Source: Cladorhizidae sp. MBARI D1340-BT2 (Eukaryota > Porifera > Demospongiae > Poecilosclerida > Cladorhizidae). Taken from it: DNA of 64,000 bases. The stretch is taken from contig JAQNBH010000004.1 in NCBI GenBank assembly GCA_028752905.1, positions 1,224,610 to 1,288,609 on the forward strand, in the 5' to 3' direction. The position numbers and the translations under genes were made by a program. Below are positions 1-12,800 of this stretch, one piece after another (the stretch's first letter is position 1; every line of letters begins with the position of its first letter). The notes beneath the pieces were generated by a model, which did not search any database, was not told where the DNA came from, and saw nothing but the letters and a program-made list of their open reading frames with translations.

Positions 1-849
1 TAATAATATTATAATTCCAACACTCCCAGGTGGTTGATGAGACAAAATGAATGTATTGCATAAGAAATGTTTTATACCTATTTCTTATATATAGCAGAGG
101 ATACATAATTCCTTATAATATATAACTGCTAATCTAGTGTGTTATATATATATATATATTACCCAGGGGGTTGATGATTGACAAAAGTGGAGCAGTAAAG
201 AACAGTATAGTTGTGACTGAGAGAAATAAAAATTTGGTTATTTGCAGATGCTTGCTCTTCCTTGGTCCACACAGCTGCCGATAAATGATGGACATTAAAT
301 TAGAATTGGTGAATTCAGTAGGCCATGTAATGGTTATTGAAGCTGCAGTATCAGCTCTGAATGACCAATACAAATGTGCACCTCCCATGTCTCGCTCCAA
401 CCAGAGCATTTCTCACTCCACTTTAGCATGAAATCTCGCACTAAGTAGCAATATAAGTTGAGAGGTCTGGCTAATGGCGTCAAATCAGTGCGATGCTGGA
501 ACTCGTTGGGGAGGGGGTTAAATAGTCGGGGCCACATTTTGCGTTCTAGTGTGCAGCATCGCTACTCTTAATTACGTTCAGGGTTCAGGTAGAGGTAAGT
601 TAGGACCGTCTTCACGGAGCTGGAGAGCCACGGTGAGAAGTGCTGGTGTGAGTTTGAACATCTTCTTATAGCAAGACTGCTAAGATGTGCAAAGCTAGCC
701 CAGTGGGTTTTCATGCCAAGTGTGCTGTGTGTGGGGTGCATGTATGTCTGGTGTGTGTGTGCATGTGTGGTGTGAGTATATGTGTGTATTTGTGTGGGGA
801 TGGGGAGGGTTTCTTCTGCCTGGAATTCAAAAGGAGAGTCAAGGGCTGG
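1..849. other. Unassigned AT-rich flank
   Basis: No gene or mobile element could be supported here. A short TA run lies near 142-160 and a TG-rich purine stretch near 718-800. The minus strand around 334-537 encodes a peptide containing WPRLFNPLP, which faintly recalls the tail of LINE ORF2 proteins but is too short to call. Confidence 0.4.
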
Positions 850-1002
850 GAGACACAGACACCCTGCGTGCATGTGATGCAATGAGCGCTTGAGACACAG
901 ACACCCTGCGTGCATGTGATGCAATGAGCTTGAGACACAGACACCCTGCGTGCATGTGATGTAATGAGCTTGAGATAGGTACCCTGCGTGCATATGATGC
1001 AA
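850..1002. repeat. 40-bp tandem repeat, four copies
   Basis: The motif GAGACACAGACACCCTGCGT recurs at 850, 892 and 932, with a diverged copy at 972, giving spacings of 42, 40 and 40 bp. The copies differ by a few bases. No coding role is suggested. Confidence 0.9.
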
Positions 1003-1211
1003 AATTGCTTCACAAGAAAAATGATGCCTCTTTTTGCTGTAGTCAGAGTATACTTAAACTAAAATAGTAATGGGTAGGCATTTAAAACACCACCTACGTC
1101 AGGTCACTCCAGTAACAGGTCATGATCAAGTCACTCTAGCCCTACGTCAGGTCACTCCAGTACCAACCTTTAGACAACCTCAGGCTAAGATCAAGTCACT
1201 CTAGTCCCAAC
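1003..1211. other. Short spacer with a partial duplication
   Basis: The block around 1093-1140 containing CTACGTCAGGTCACTCCAGT is repeated imperfectly at about 1141-1206, ending each time near CAAGTCACTCTAG. No gene is seen. Confidence 0.5.
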
Positions 1212-2216
1212 TTCCTAGAAATACAGAAGCAACACTATATTATATATTCCTAGAAATACAGAAGCAGCATTATATTATATAAACCTAGAAATACAGAAGC
1301 AGCATTATATTATATATTCCTAGAAATACAGAAGCAACACTATATTATATATTCCTAGAAATACAGAAACAGCATTATATTATATATTCCTAGAAATACA
1401 GAAACAACATATTATATATTCTTAGAAATACAGAAGAAGCACTATATTATATATTCCTAGAAATACAGAAGCAGCATTATATTATATATTCCTAGAAATA
1501 CAGAAGCAGCACTATATTATATATTCCTAGAAATACAGAAGCAACACTATATTATATATTCCTAGAAATACAGAAGCAGCATTATATTATATATACCTAG
1601 AAATACAGAAGCAGCACTATATTATATATTCCTAGAAATACAGAAGCAGCATTATATTATATATTCCTAGAAATACAGAAGCAGCACTATATTATATATT
1701 CCTAGAAACAGAAGCAGCACTATATTATATATACCTAGAAATACAGAAGCAACACTATATTATATATACCTAGAAATACAGAAGCAACACTATATTATAT
1801 ATTCCTAGAAATACAGAAGCAGCACTATATTATATATTCCTAGAAATACAGAAGCAGCATTATATTATATATTCCTAGAAATACAGAAGCAGCACTATAT
1901 TATATATTCCTAGAAATACAGAAGCAACACTATATTATATATTCCTAGAAATACAGAAGCAGCATTATATTATATATACCTAGAAATACAGAAGCAGCAC
2001 TATATTATATATTCCTAGAAATACAGAAGCAGCATTATATTATATATTCCTAGAAACAGAAGCAGCACTATATTATATATACCTAGAAATACAGAAGCAA
2101 CACTATAATTATTATATATACCTAGAAATACAGAAGCAACACTATATTATATATTCCTAGAAATACAGAAGCAGCACTATATTATATATTCCTAGAAATA
2201 CAGAAGCAGCATTATG
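1212..2216. repeat. 35-bp AT-rich minisatellite, about 28 copies
   Basis: Each unit contains CCTAGAAATACAGAAGCAGC followed by an ATTATAT-rich half. The period is 35 bp. Variants alternate between CAGCACTATA, CAGCATTATA and CAACACTATA, and a few units have lost TA inside AGAAATACAG. Stops occur in every frame, so it is non-coding. Confidence 0.95.
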
Positions 2217-2590
2217 ACTGTGGTAGCTAATGGTTTAATTAATGGTGTAGGGTAAATGGTTTAGTTAATGATGTAGCTTATGCTCTGATAGTGATAGCTA
2301 ATGGTTTAGTTAATGATGTAGCTTATATGTTCTGATAGTGCTAATGGTTTAATTAATGGTGTAGGTAAATGGTTTAGTTAAAGATGTAGCTTATGTTCTG
2401 GTAGTGATAGCTATTGGTTTAGATGATGTAGCTTATGCTCTGATAGGGGTAGCTAAAGTTAATGATGTAGCTGATGCTTTGATAGTGGTAGCAATGGTTT
2501 AGATGATGTAGCTTATGCTCTGATAGGGGTAGCTAATGGTTAGATGATGTAGCTTATGCTATGACTGTGGTAGCTAATAAATGGTCAAAG
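2217..2590. repeat. Degenerate tandem repeat of about 60-70 bp
   Basis: Repeated blocks of GTAGCTAATGGTTTA, GATGTAGCTTATGCTCTGAT and AGTGATAGCTAATGG form an irregular, decayed array directly after the 35-bp minisatellite. Unit length varies through internal deletions. Confidence 0.75.
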
Positions 2591-3424
2591 CATCGAAGCT
2601 AATAGATGAGGTTTAGTTTAAAAACAGTACCCAAATTGTTCCTGATATGGAGCAGCGTCTGGTCAAGAATATCAATCCCCCCACAACGCTATCCTATAGC
2701 GGCCATAGTGTGCAGTAGTCAGAGAGACGAAAGTTGTAACTGTTCCTTCAGACATCCGACACTTCTCTTTAACCAAAAAGATCATGCACATTAAGCTCCG
2801 CATCAACAAGTTGCGGTAAAGTAGAAGGATGCCCCACCTACCCATCTAGCATTCTCACTAGCGCACCCTATATCTTAAAAGGGCTAAAAGGGCAAAAGAG
2901 AACTTCATTTAAGTGAAATATGAACACAAGATAATGATGCAATTTTGGCTTGGCAAAAGCAGAGGTAGGCAACTGCATGAGGAATGGAGAGTAGAACATT
3001 AACACAACAGTTGAAGGTTGAAAGACCGGGTATGAACTATTTGATGAGAGGCAGTTATGATGGTTTGAGCTGAGCTTCCAGGTCGAGGGAGGTGAGTGGC
3101 AGTGTCTTGTTAAGTGAGAGTCATACAGCTGTAGTGAGGAGCAGGCTAGGGAGGCAATGGCAAGAGCACTGATAATGATTTCCGCTCTAAGGAGAATCTC
3201 TTTGAATCCAGGTGACTTGGAGCATGCTGGTATTACTCCTCTTGCTCTCCTTCCCAACTCTTGTATTGGGCAGGCAGTTGTATGTTTTTGTGTGTTAAAG
3301 GAACAGTTAGTTCAATGAGGCTGATCTCTTCTGCTCTTACTATATATAACAATATCTGGGGGGGAAGAGGTGTCAAGAATTTTCGTGGGGAAGGTAGGTG
3401 GTGGACTGTCCAAAGTTCTCGACG
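2591..3424. other. Unassigned sequence
   Basis: Open frames on both strands are short and have no family resemblance I recognise. I see no splice pattern or transposon end that would justify a gene call. Confidence 0.4.
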
Positions 3425-3625
3425 CTTCTCTCGTGGTTGGAGTTCTTCCATCAGACCCATGGTAAGTTACTTCAAGGAACTATCATGATGGCATGTGTAT
3501 CTCCGAGGCAGATGCTCCTCTGGTTGGAGTTGTTCCATGACCAGTGTCTTCAGGAGGGAACTGTCATGATGTGTGTAGATGCTCTCTCATTGTTGGAGTT
3601 GTTGCAACAGACCCATGACCAGTCT
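3425..3625. repeat. Degenerate three-copy repeat of about 85 bp
   Basis: The phrase GGTTGGAGTTGTTCCATGA and its variants appear near 3437, 3521 and 3590, with the linked AACTATCATGATG / AACTGTCATGATG motif between them. It ends where the G-rich transposon end begins. Confidence 0.6.
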
Positions 3626-3922
3626 CAAGGGACGTATTTAGGGGGGGGGCAGGGGGGGGCAATCGCCCCCTGATATATTTACAAAATTCACAGCCCCCCA
3701 AAAATAGGTGGGCTTGGATGTCAAGAGTCACATAACGAGTACATAAAACATCACCCTGTGCCAGCTGTCAGTGTGCTAGCAGTGCAAATAATGTATTTGC
3801 CATCTAGCTGCCTAGAACAACAAGAAAATTGGGGGGGGGGGGAAGGCCATCAATCTAGTGCATATTTGCAGCTGTCATGATGCTAAGTGCAAGTCTGATT
3901 ATTACAAGCACTAATACATTTT
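3626..3922. mobile_element. hAT-like transposon end with long G and C runs
   Basis: CAAGGGACGTATTTAG is followed at once by G(9), CA, G(8), then a C run. This end resembles the CAGGGGTGTATTTAG terminus of the complete small element at 12113-12299. The matching far end was not found, and no transposase frame follows, so this is probably a truncated or non-autonomous copy. The family assignment is inferred from the terminal motif only. Confidence 0.5.
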
Positions 3923-4138
3923 CAGTGGCGGAGAAAACAGGGGGTCAGGGGGGGGGCTCTGGCCCCCCCCCCAATTTTTATACTGGGGGAGCTAAGCCTC
4001 CCCATTTATTGTCAATGTCAATATGTTTAGTTTGATCATTCACTAACTGTCTTGTGTAATTACAGATAGAACTTTGCAAGTTATGTAGGCAGACTGCAAA
4101 GAACATACACTAGATACACCTAGATGTTCATGGTGGTT
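3923..4138. mobile_element. 5' end of a hAT-type transposon (CAGTGGCGGA terminus)
   Basis: CAGTGGCGGAGAAAACAGGG followed by a G run and a C run is a typical hAT terminal inverted repeat followed by GC-rich subterminal sequence. The element is cut about 215 bp in by the 67-bp satellite. It could be the left end of the hAT whose transposase remnant lies beyond the satellite and retroelement at 16424-18735, but the right terminus was not recognised, so that link is a hypothesis. Confidence 0.5.
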
Positions 4139-7100
4139 TAATATTGCACTGAGGTGCCTATAATTATATACTGACTTGTGCATGTTATTATAATTTAAGC
4201 ATAAACCATTAGTGCTCTGAGGTGCCTACACTGACACTTGACTTGTGCATGTTATTATAATTTAAGCATAAACCATTAGTGCACTGAGGTGCCTACACTG
4301 ACACTTGACTTGTGCATGTTATTATAATTTAAGCATAAACCATTAGTGCACTGAGGCACCTACACTGACACTTGACTTGTGCATGTTATTATAATTTAAG
4401 CATAAACCATTAGTGCACTGAGGCACCTACACTGACTGAGGCACCTACACTGACACTTGACTTGTGCATGTTATTATAATTTAAGCATAAACCATTAGTG
4501 CACTGAGGTGCCTACACTGACACTTGATTTGTGCATGTTATTATAATTTAAGCATAAACCATTAGTGCACTGAGGCGCCTACACTGACACTTGACTTGTG
4601 CATGTTATTATAATTTAAGCATAAACCATTAGTGCACTGAGGCACCTACACTGACACTTGACTTGTGCATGTTATTATAATTTAAGCATAAACCATTAGT
4701 GCACTGAGGCACCTACACTGACTGAGGCACCTACACTGACACTTGACTTGTGCATGTTATTATAATTTAAGCATAAACCATTAGTGCACTGAGGCGCCTA
4801 CACTGACACTTGACTTGTGCATGTTATTATAATTTAAGCATAAACCATTAGTGCACTGAGGCGCCTACACTGACACTTGACTTGTGCATGTTATTATAAT
4901 TTAAGCATAAACATTAGTGCACTGAGGTGCCTACACTGACACATGACTTGTGCATGTTATTATAATTTAAGCATAAACCATTAGTGCACTGAGGCGCCTA
5001 CACTGACACTTGACTTGTGCATGTTATTATAATTTAAGCATAAACCATTAGTGCACTGAGGCGCCTACACTGACACTTGACTTGTGCATGTTATTATAAT
5101 TTAAGCATAAACCATTAGTGCACTGAGGCGCCTACACTGACACTTGACTTGTGCATGTTATTATAATTTAAGCATAAACATTAGTGCACTGAGGCGCCTA
5201 CAATGACACTTGACTTGTGCATGTTATTATAATTTAAGCATAAACCATTAGTGCACTGAGGTGCCTACACTGACACTTGACTTGTGCATGTTATTATAAT
5301 TTAAGCATAAACCATTAGTGCACTGAGGCGCCTACACTGACACTTGACTTGTGCATGTTATTATAATTTAAGCATAAACCATTAGTGCACTGAGGTGCCT
5401 ACACTGACACTTGACTTGTGCATGTTATTATAATTTAAGCATAACCCATTAGTGCACTGAGGCACCTACACTGACACTTGACTTGTGCATTTTATTATAA
5501 TTTAAGCATAAACCATTAGTGCACTGAGGTGCCTACACTGACACTTGACTTGTGCATGTTATTATAATTTAAGCATAAACCATTAGTGCACTGAGGCGCC
5601 TACACTGACAATTAACTTGTGCATGTTATTATAATTTAAGCATAAACCATTAGTGCACTGAGGCGCCTACACTGACACTTGACTTGTGCATGTTATTATA
5701 ATTTAAGCATAAACCATTAGTGCACTGAGGTGCCTACACTGACACTTGATTTGTGCATGTTATTATAATTTAAGCATAAACCATTAGTGCACTGAGGTGC
5801 CTACACTGACACTTGACTTGTGCATGTTATTATAATTTAAGCATAAACCATTAGTGCACTGAGGCGCCTACACTGACACTTGACTTGTGCATGTTATTAT
5901 AATTTAAGCATAAACCATTAGTGCACTGAGGCGCCTACACTGACACTTGACTTGTGCATGTTAGTATAATTTAAGCATAAACATTAGTGCACTGAGGCGC
6001 CTACAATGACACTTGACTTGTGCAATCAGCATGTTATTATAATTTAAGCATAAACCATTAGTGCACTGAGGCGCCTACACTGACACTTGACTTGTGCATT
6101 TTATTATAATTTAAGCATAAACCATTAGTGCACTGAGGTGCCTACACTGACACTTGACTTGTGCATGTTATTATAATTTAAGCATAAACCATTAGTGCAC
6201 TGAGGCGCCTACACTGACAATTAACTTGTGCATGTTATTATAATTTAAGCATAAACCATTAGTGCACTGAGGCGCCTACACTGACACTTGACTTGTGCAT
6301 TTTATTATAATTTAAGCATAAACCATTAGTGCACTGAGGCGCCTACACTGACACTTGACTTGTGCATTTTATTATAATTTAAGCATAAACCATTAGTGCA
6401 CTGAGGTGCCTACACTGACACTTGACTTGTGCATGTTATTATAATTTAAGCATAAACCATTAGTGCACTGAGGTGCCTACACTGACACTTGACTTGTGCA
6501 TGTTATTATAATTTAAGCATAAACCATTAGTGCACTGAGGCGCCTACACTGACAATTAACTTGTGCATGTTATTATAATTTAAGCATAAACCATTAGTGC
6601 ACTGAGGCGCCTACACTGACACTTGACTTGTGCATGTTATTATAATTTAAGCATAAACCATTAGTGCACTGAGGTGCCTACACTGACACTTGATTTGTGC
6701 ATGTTATTATAATTTAAGCATAAACCATTAGTGCACTGAGGTGCCTACACTGACACTTGACTTGTGCATGTTATTATAATTTAAGCATAAACCATTAGTG
6801 CACTGAGGCGCCTACACTGACACTTGACTTGTGCATGTTATTATAATTTAAGCATAAACCATTAGTGCACTGAGGCGCCTACACTGACAATTAACTTGTG
6901 CATGTTATTATAATTTAAGCATAAACCATTAGTGCACTGAGGCGCCTACACTGACACTTGACTTGTGCATTTTATTATAATTTAAGCATAAACCATTAGT
7001 GCACTGAGGCGCCTACACTGACACTTGACTTGTGCATGTTATTATAATTTAAGCATAAACCATTAGTGCACTGAGGTGCCTACACTGACACTTGACTTGT

Positions 7101-9664
7101 GCATGTTATTATAATTTAAGCATAAACCATTAGTGCACTGAGGCGCCTACACTGACAATTAACTTGTGCATGTTATTATAATTTAAGCATAAACCATTAG
7201 TGCACTGAGGCGCCTACACTGACACTTGACTTGTGCATGTTATTATAATTTAAGCATAAACCATTAGTGCACTGAGGCGCCTACACTGACACTTGACTTG
7301 TGCATGTTATTATAATTTAAGCATAAACAATTACTGCACTGAGGCGCCTACACTGACACTTGACTTGTGCATGTTATTATAATTTAAGCATAAACCATTA
7401 GTGCACTGAGGCGCCTACACTGACAATTAACTTGTGCATGTTATTATAATTTAAGCATAAACCATTAGTGCACTGAGGCGCCTACACTGACACTTGACTT
7501 GTGCATGTTATTATAATTTAAGCATAAACAATTAGTGCACTGAGGCACCTACACTGACACTTGACTTGTGCATGTTATTATAATTTAAGCATAAACCATT
7601 AGTGCACTGAGGTGCCTACACTGACACTTGACTTGTGCATGTTATTATAATTTAAGCATAAACCATTAGTGCACTGAGGCGCCTACACTGACACTTGACT
7701 TGTGCATGTTATTATAATTTAAGCATAACCATTAGTGCACTGAGGCGCCTACACTGACACTTGACTTTTTATTATAATTTAACCATAACCCATTAGTGCA
7801 CTGAGGCACCTACACTGACACTTGACTTGTGCATGTTATTATAATTTAAGCATAAACCATTAGTGCACTGAGGTGCCTACACTGACACTTGACTTGTGCA
7901 TGTTATTATAATTTAAGCATAAACCATTAGTGCACTGAGGCGCCTACACTGACACTTGACTTGTGCATGTTATTATAATTTAAGCATAAACCATTAGTGC
8001 ACTGAGGTGCCTACACTGACACTTGACTTGTGCATGTTATTATAATTTAAGCATAAACCATTAGTGCACTGAGGTGCCTACACTGACACTTGACTTGTGC
8101 ATGTTATTATAATTTAAGCATAAACCATTAGTGCACTGAGGTGCCTACACTGACACATGACTTGTGCATGTTATTATAATTTAAGCATAAACCATTAGTG
8201 CACTGAGGCGCATACACTGACACTTGACTTGTGCATGTTATTATAATTTAAGCATAAACCATTAGTGCACTGAGGCACCTACACTGACACTTGACTTGTG
8301 CATGTTATTATAATTTAACCATAAACCATTAGTGCACTGAGGCGCCTACACTGACACTTGACTTGTGCGCATGTTATTATAATTTAAGCATAAACCATTA
8401 GTGCACTGAGGCGCCTACACTGACACTTGACTTGTGCATGTTATTATAATTTAACCATAAACCATTAGTGCACTGAGGCGCCTACACTGACACATGACTT
8501 GTGCATGTTATTATAATTTAAGCATAAACCATTAGTGCACTGAGGCGCATACACTGACACTTGACTTGTGCATGTTATTATAATTTAAGCATAAACCATT
8601 AGTGCACTGAGGCACCTACACTGACACTTGACTTGTGCATGTTATTATAATTTAACCATAAACCATTAGTGCACTGAGGCGCCTACACTGACACTTGACT
8701 TGTGCGCATGTTATTATAATTTAAGCATAAACCATTAGTGCACTGAGGCGCCTACACTGACACTTGACTTGTGCATGTTATTATAATTTAACCATAAACC
8801 ATTAGTGCACTGAGGCGCCTACACTGACACTTGACTTGTGCGCATGTTATTATAATTTAAGCATAAACCATTAGTGCACTGAGGCGCCTACACTGACACT
8901 TAACTTGTGCATGTTATTATAATTTAAGCATAAACCATTAGTGCACTGAGGCGCCTACACTGACACTTGACTTGTGCATGTTATTATAATTTAAGCATAA
9001 ACCATTAGTGCACTGAGGCGCCTACACTGACACTTGACTTGTGCATGTTATTATAATTTAAGCATAAACCATTAGTGCACTGAGGCACCTACACTGACAC
9101 TTGACTTGTGCATGTTATTTTAATTTAAGCATAAACCATTAGTGCACTGAGGTGCCTACACTGACACTTGACTTGTGCATGTTATTATAATTTAAGCAAA
9201 AACCATTAGTGCACTGAGGCGCCTACATTGACTTGTGCATGTTATTATAATTTAAGCATAAACCATTACTGCACTGAGGCGCCTACACTGACACTTGACT
9301 TGTGCATGTTATTATAATTTAAGCATAAACATTAGTGCACTGAGGCGCCTACACTGACACTTGACTTGTGCATGTTATTATAATTTAACCATAAACCATT
9401 AGTGCACTGAGGCGCCTACACTGACACTTGACTTGTGCATGTTATTATAATTTAAGCATAAACCATTAGTGCACTGAGGTGCCTACACTGACATTTGACT
9501 TGTGCATGTTATTATAATTTAAGCATAAACCATTAGTGCACTGAGGCGCCTACACTGACACTTGACTTGTGCATGTTATTATAATTTAACCATAAACCAT
9601 TAGTGCACTGAGGCGCCTACACTGACACTTGACTTGTGCATGTTATTATAATTTAAGCATAAAC
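4139..9664. repeat. 67-bp satellite array, about 82 units
   Basis: The period is exactly 67 bp (CATTAGTG starts at 4207 and 4274). Units contain GCACTGAGGCGCCTACACTG and GTGCATGTTATTATAATTTA. Units differ at a CG/TG/CA position in GAGGCGCC, at CTTGACTT versus ATTAACTT, and by single-base and short indels. Some variants recur at multiples of the unit: ATTAACTTGTG recurs at 4-5-unit steps near 6217, 6552, 6890, 7155 and 7420, and a GTGCGCATG insertion recurs at 8368 and 8705. This implies local higher-order amplification. Stops are present in all frames. The array resumes after the Ty3 element. Confidence 0.97.
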
Positions 9665-9850
9665 TCGAAGGATAGCGCTGTACGCATTTGCCACTCAGAC
9701 TGAACTGGATATAGAACGATGTTCATAGAATAGCAATGCATGGACAAGTGAGGAATGTGTAGAGAGCATGCGCTAGGTAAGGGGTCGTCAAGTTGGTAAG
9801 GGCGTGTATAGCATGAGAACACATCAATATGAGTTAGGTTGCTGGCTACA
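9665..9850 (-). repeat. 3' LTR of the Ty3/gypsy element, truncated by 10 bp
   Basis: It matches the 196-bp LTRs at 15314-15509 and 15528-15723 throughout but lacks the outermost ten bases TGTCCATGCA (plus-strand view). The satellite is fused directly to TCGAAGG. The inner boundary has the expected CA (plus) / TG (minus) end at 9850. Confidence 0.92.
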
Positions 9851-9868
9851 TAGTTCTCTATCCCCCCC
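9851..9868 (-). promoter_or_regulatory. Polypurine tract (plus-strand primer site)
   Basis: Immediately inside the 3' LTR the minus strand reads GGGGGGGGATAGAGAACTA before the LTR's TGTAGCC. A purine run at this place is the usual primer for plus-strand synthesis in LTR retroelements; the exact cleavage point is inferred. Confidence 0.7.
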
Positions 9869-9893
9869 CAAGCAGAGGCTAGGGCTCTGGTGA

Positions 9894-12800
9894 TTAGTTT
9901 CTCTGTTTGTAGCCAAGCCTGTCGATTGGCTTTGGGCCTCTTTTGCTCCTGCGTGGTACAGGAGTGGCTTCCAGGAGGGGGGTTGGTGGGAGGGCCAGGC
10001 TGCGTTGTGGCAGTGGAGTGGGTCTGGCTGGTGTTTTGGCCACCGATGCATAGGTCGGCTGGGGTTGGGTCTTTGGTGGAGCCGAAGCTGGGGGTGGTAG
10101 TGGCGCCGGTTGCTGCGGATGAGGCGGACTTGCTGGGCGTGGCAGTGGGCGAGGATGGTGATCATTGTGACTCGAGTCTGCAGTCGGTGGGGTCGTCGCG
10201 GTACTGGTCGGTGGCTGCGTAGGGGCTGGTTGCCGATCCTGTGTAGTGAGGGGGGTTGGGGTGGTTGATCTGGTCGGTTGTCGAGTGACTGTGAACGGGT
10301 TGGGCGAGGTGGTGAAAGGATTAAATCGCCTGAGGTAGCGTCTGTTCCGTGTCGTGAGCCGTCCAGAGCCGTCGGTCCGTACTGCGTACTGGTGATATTG
10401 TAGTACTTCCACGACCGTGCCAGACTTGTCCCACTTCGTTGGGTGACGTCCAGTCTGATTTTGGATCATGACTGTGTCACCACAACGGAGTGGGGACAGA
10501 CCTTGGGTGTGTTCGTCCCATCTGGCACGGCCGGTGACCTGGCGTCTGGACAGCGCACGTTCACGGAGGTCCAGTCTCGATGTCCAGTCCTGATGCGGGC
10601 GGTAGGTGGCAGGGAGTCCAGGGAGGAGGTCTCTGGTGGCCCTTCCAAAGAGGCATTGTGCCGGGGACATGCCAGTGTCGGAGCTTGGTCCGTTTCGGTA
10701 CTGTAGAAGCGCCAAGTGAAAGTCGTCTGATAGGGTGCCGCCTGGGCCTGTGTTGCCGGCGATCAGCCTCTTGGTGGTCTTCACCGCTGTCTCAGCCCGG
10801 CAATTTGCGTGGGGGTTGTAGGCGGAGGACGTTCTATGGTGTACACTCCATGAGGATAGGAAGTCCCTGGTGGTGTGGGAGGCAAACTCTGGGCCGCCAT
10901 CAGAGGTGATGCTCTCTGGAATGCCATAGGTGGCAAAAGTATCTCGTAGGACTTGGCAGAGGCCCTCTGCTCCGTTCGTGGATCTGGTGACGACCGGCCA
11001 GTTTGAGTACCGATCCACCAGCACGAGATACGCGAACCCTCCGTGGTGGAAGTAGTCCGCGCACATGTGCTGGAAGGGGTACTGAGGGTCGGCCGGTGTC
11101 GTTGATGGCATGGCAGGTTGGGACGGGGCGTTACCGTTGCAGGTGGCACAGTGTTGCCTGGTTGCAGTGATTTCCTTAGACATGCCTGGCCAGTAGAGTG
11201 ATGTCTGTGCCCTTGCATACATGCTGGTTGTGCCTTGGTGAGCGGCATGGAGGGCGTCGAGGCATCTTTGGCGGAGTGCGAGTGGGATGATGATCCTTTC
11301 ACCTTTCACGAGGACGCCGTCCACATTTGTGATTGTATCAAGAATGGGGAAGTATTCCCTAATGATGGCAGGCATGTGGTGTCTTGCCTCGGGTGGACCG
11401 TCTTCGATGACTTCGGATAGCAGTCGTAGTGCCGGGTCAGCTACTGTGGCGACTTGGAGGGTTTCCCATGTGATGGGTATGTGATGGACGGCGGCACACA
11501 GGGCAGTGGCGAGTTCGTCAGCGTCCTCTGATGTGGTGGAGAGCGACGCGACGTGGCATTTCGGGATGCCTGATGGGTTCATCCTGGATGTGTCCGAGTG
11601 GTTGTCATCTTGGAGGTAGAGCTTCGCTGGAAGGCGGTCTCCAGATGGGTGGCGGGACAGAGCGTCACTCGTGTGGTTCCGTATCCCAGGAATGTATATC
11701 ATCTGGAACCTGTAAGGCAGTGTCTTTTCCTTCAGGTTTCTGAGGCGGGTGTTATGGATGTCCTCGAGTGAGCGATCCCCAAAGATTTTGAGTAGTGGCT
11801 TGTGGTCCACTGCAATCTGGAGATCACTGCACCCGAGGACGAAGTGACGTGCTTTCTCGAGGGCGTCTGCCACTGCGAGGGCCTCCCCCTCGATGGGGGC
11901 ATACCTGGACTCAGCGGAGTGCGTGAACCTCGAGCCGACCAGCACCACTTTCCATCCCTCCTGGCAACAGAGGATCTCGCGGGATGGGCACTGGCAGTGT
12001 TTTTGAAATAGCCAGTACCCAATCCCGTCTTTGCTCCAATCTGTCGCCAGGCATGTGGGTCGACTCTTGTCGTAGATGGTAACTCCTTCAGCAATCTTTT
12101 GGCATATGGTGGCAGGGGTGTATTTAGGGGGGGGCGGGGGGGGGCATTCGCCCCCCCTTGTATCATTCTCGCCCCCCCCTTGAAATTAGACACCACCCTT
12201 ATACATTACATACACCATCATTGTATCATTCTCGCCCCCCCTTATTTTTCCATATCTCAAGTTCGCCCCCCCTTGGCAAAATTTCTGTATACAACCCTGG
12301 GTGGTCTTGGAGAGGTCGAACGCGCGTTGTGTCTGCTCGTTCCATAGGAATGGGTTGGTGGGCTTCAAGAGGTCCCGGAACGGCTGCATTGTTGGGGCCA
12401 TCGAGAAGGCGTACGCGACCTGGTTGACTAAGCCAAACCAGGCGCGTACGTCTGTGATGTTCTTGGGTGTAGGGAAGCCGGTGATGGCCTCTAGGTACCT
12501 CTGTGATGGTCTTACTTCAGATGGGGTGATGGTGAACCCGGCAAATTCCACCTCGTCCTGCGCAAAGTGGAACTTGCGCGGGTTCAGTGTTATCCCGTTT
12601 CGTGCGCAGATATCTAACCATTCTGTGGCCTGGTGGTATGCTTCTTCGATAGACTCGCTCCAAATGAGGGCATCGTCGATACACTTCGTTTTTCGGCTAA
12701 TGTGAGATACAATCGCATCGTACCGTGCCGTGTAGGCGTCCCCTGAGGCGATGTATCCCTGTGGGGCGGAGCAGTAGCGGTATCTTCCCCAGGGGGTAAT

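Noticed and set aside
334..537. C-terminal tail of a LINE ORF2 on the minus strand
   Set aside because: Only the short WPRLFNPLPNE motif is suggestive; no further RT or endonuclease sequence is adjacent.
4139..9664. A CRISPR array (regular short repeats)
   Set aside because: The repeats are contiguous 67-bp satellite units with no unique spacers, in clearly eukaryotic DNA; no cas-like genes exist.
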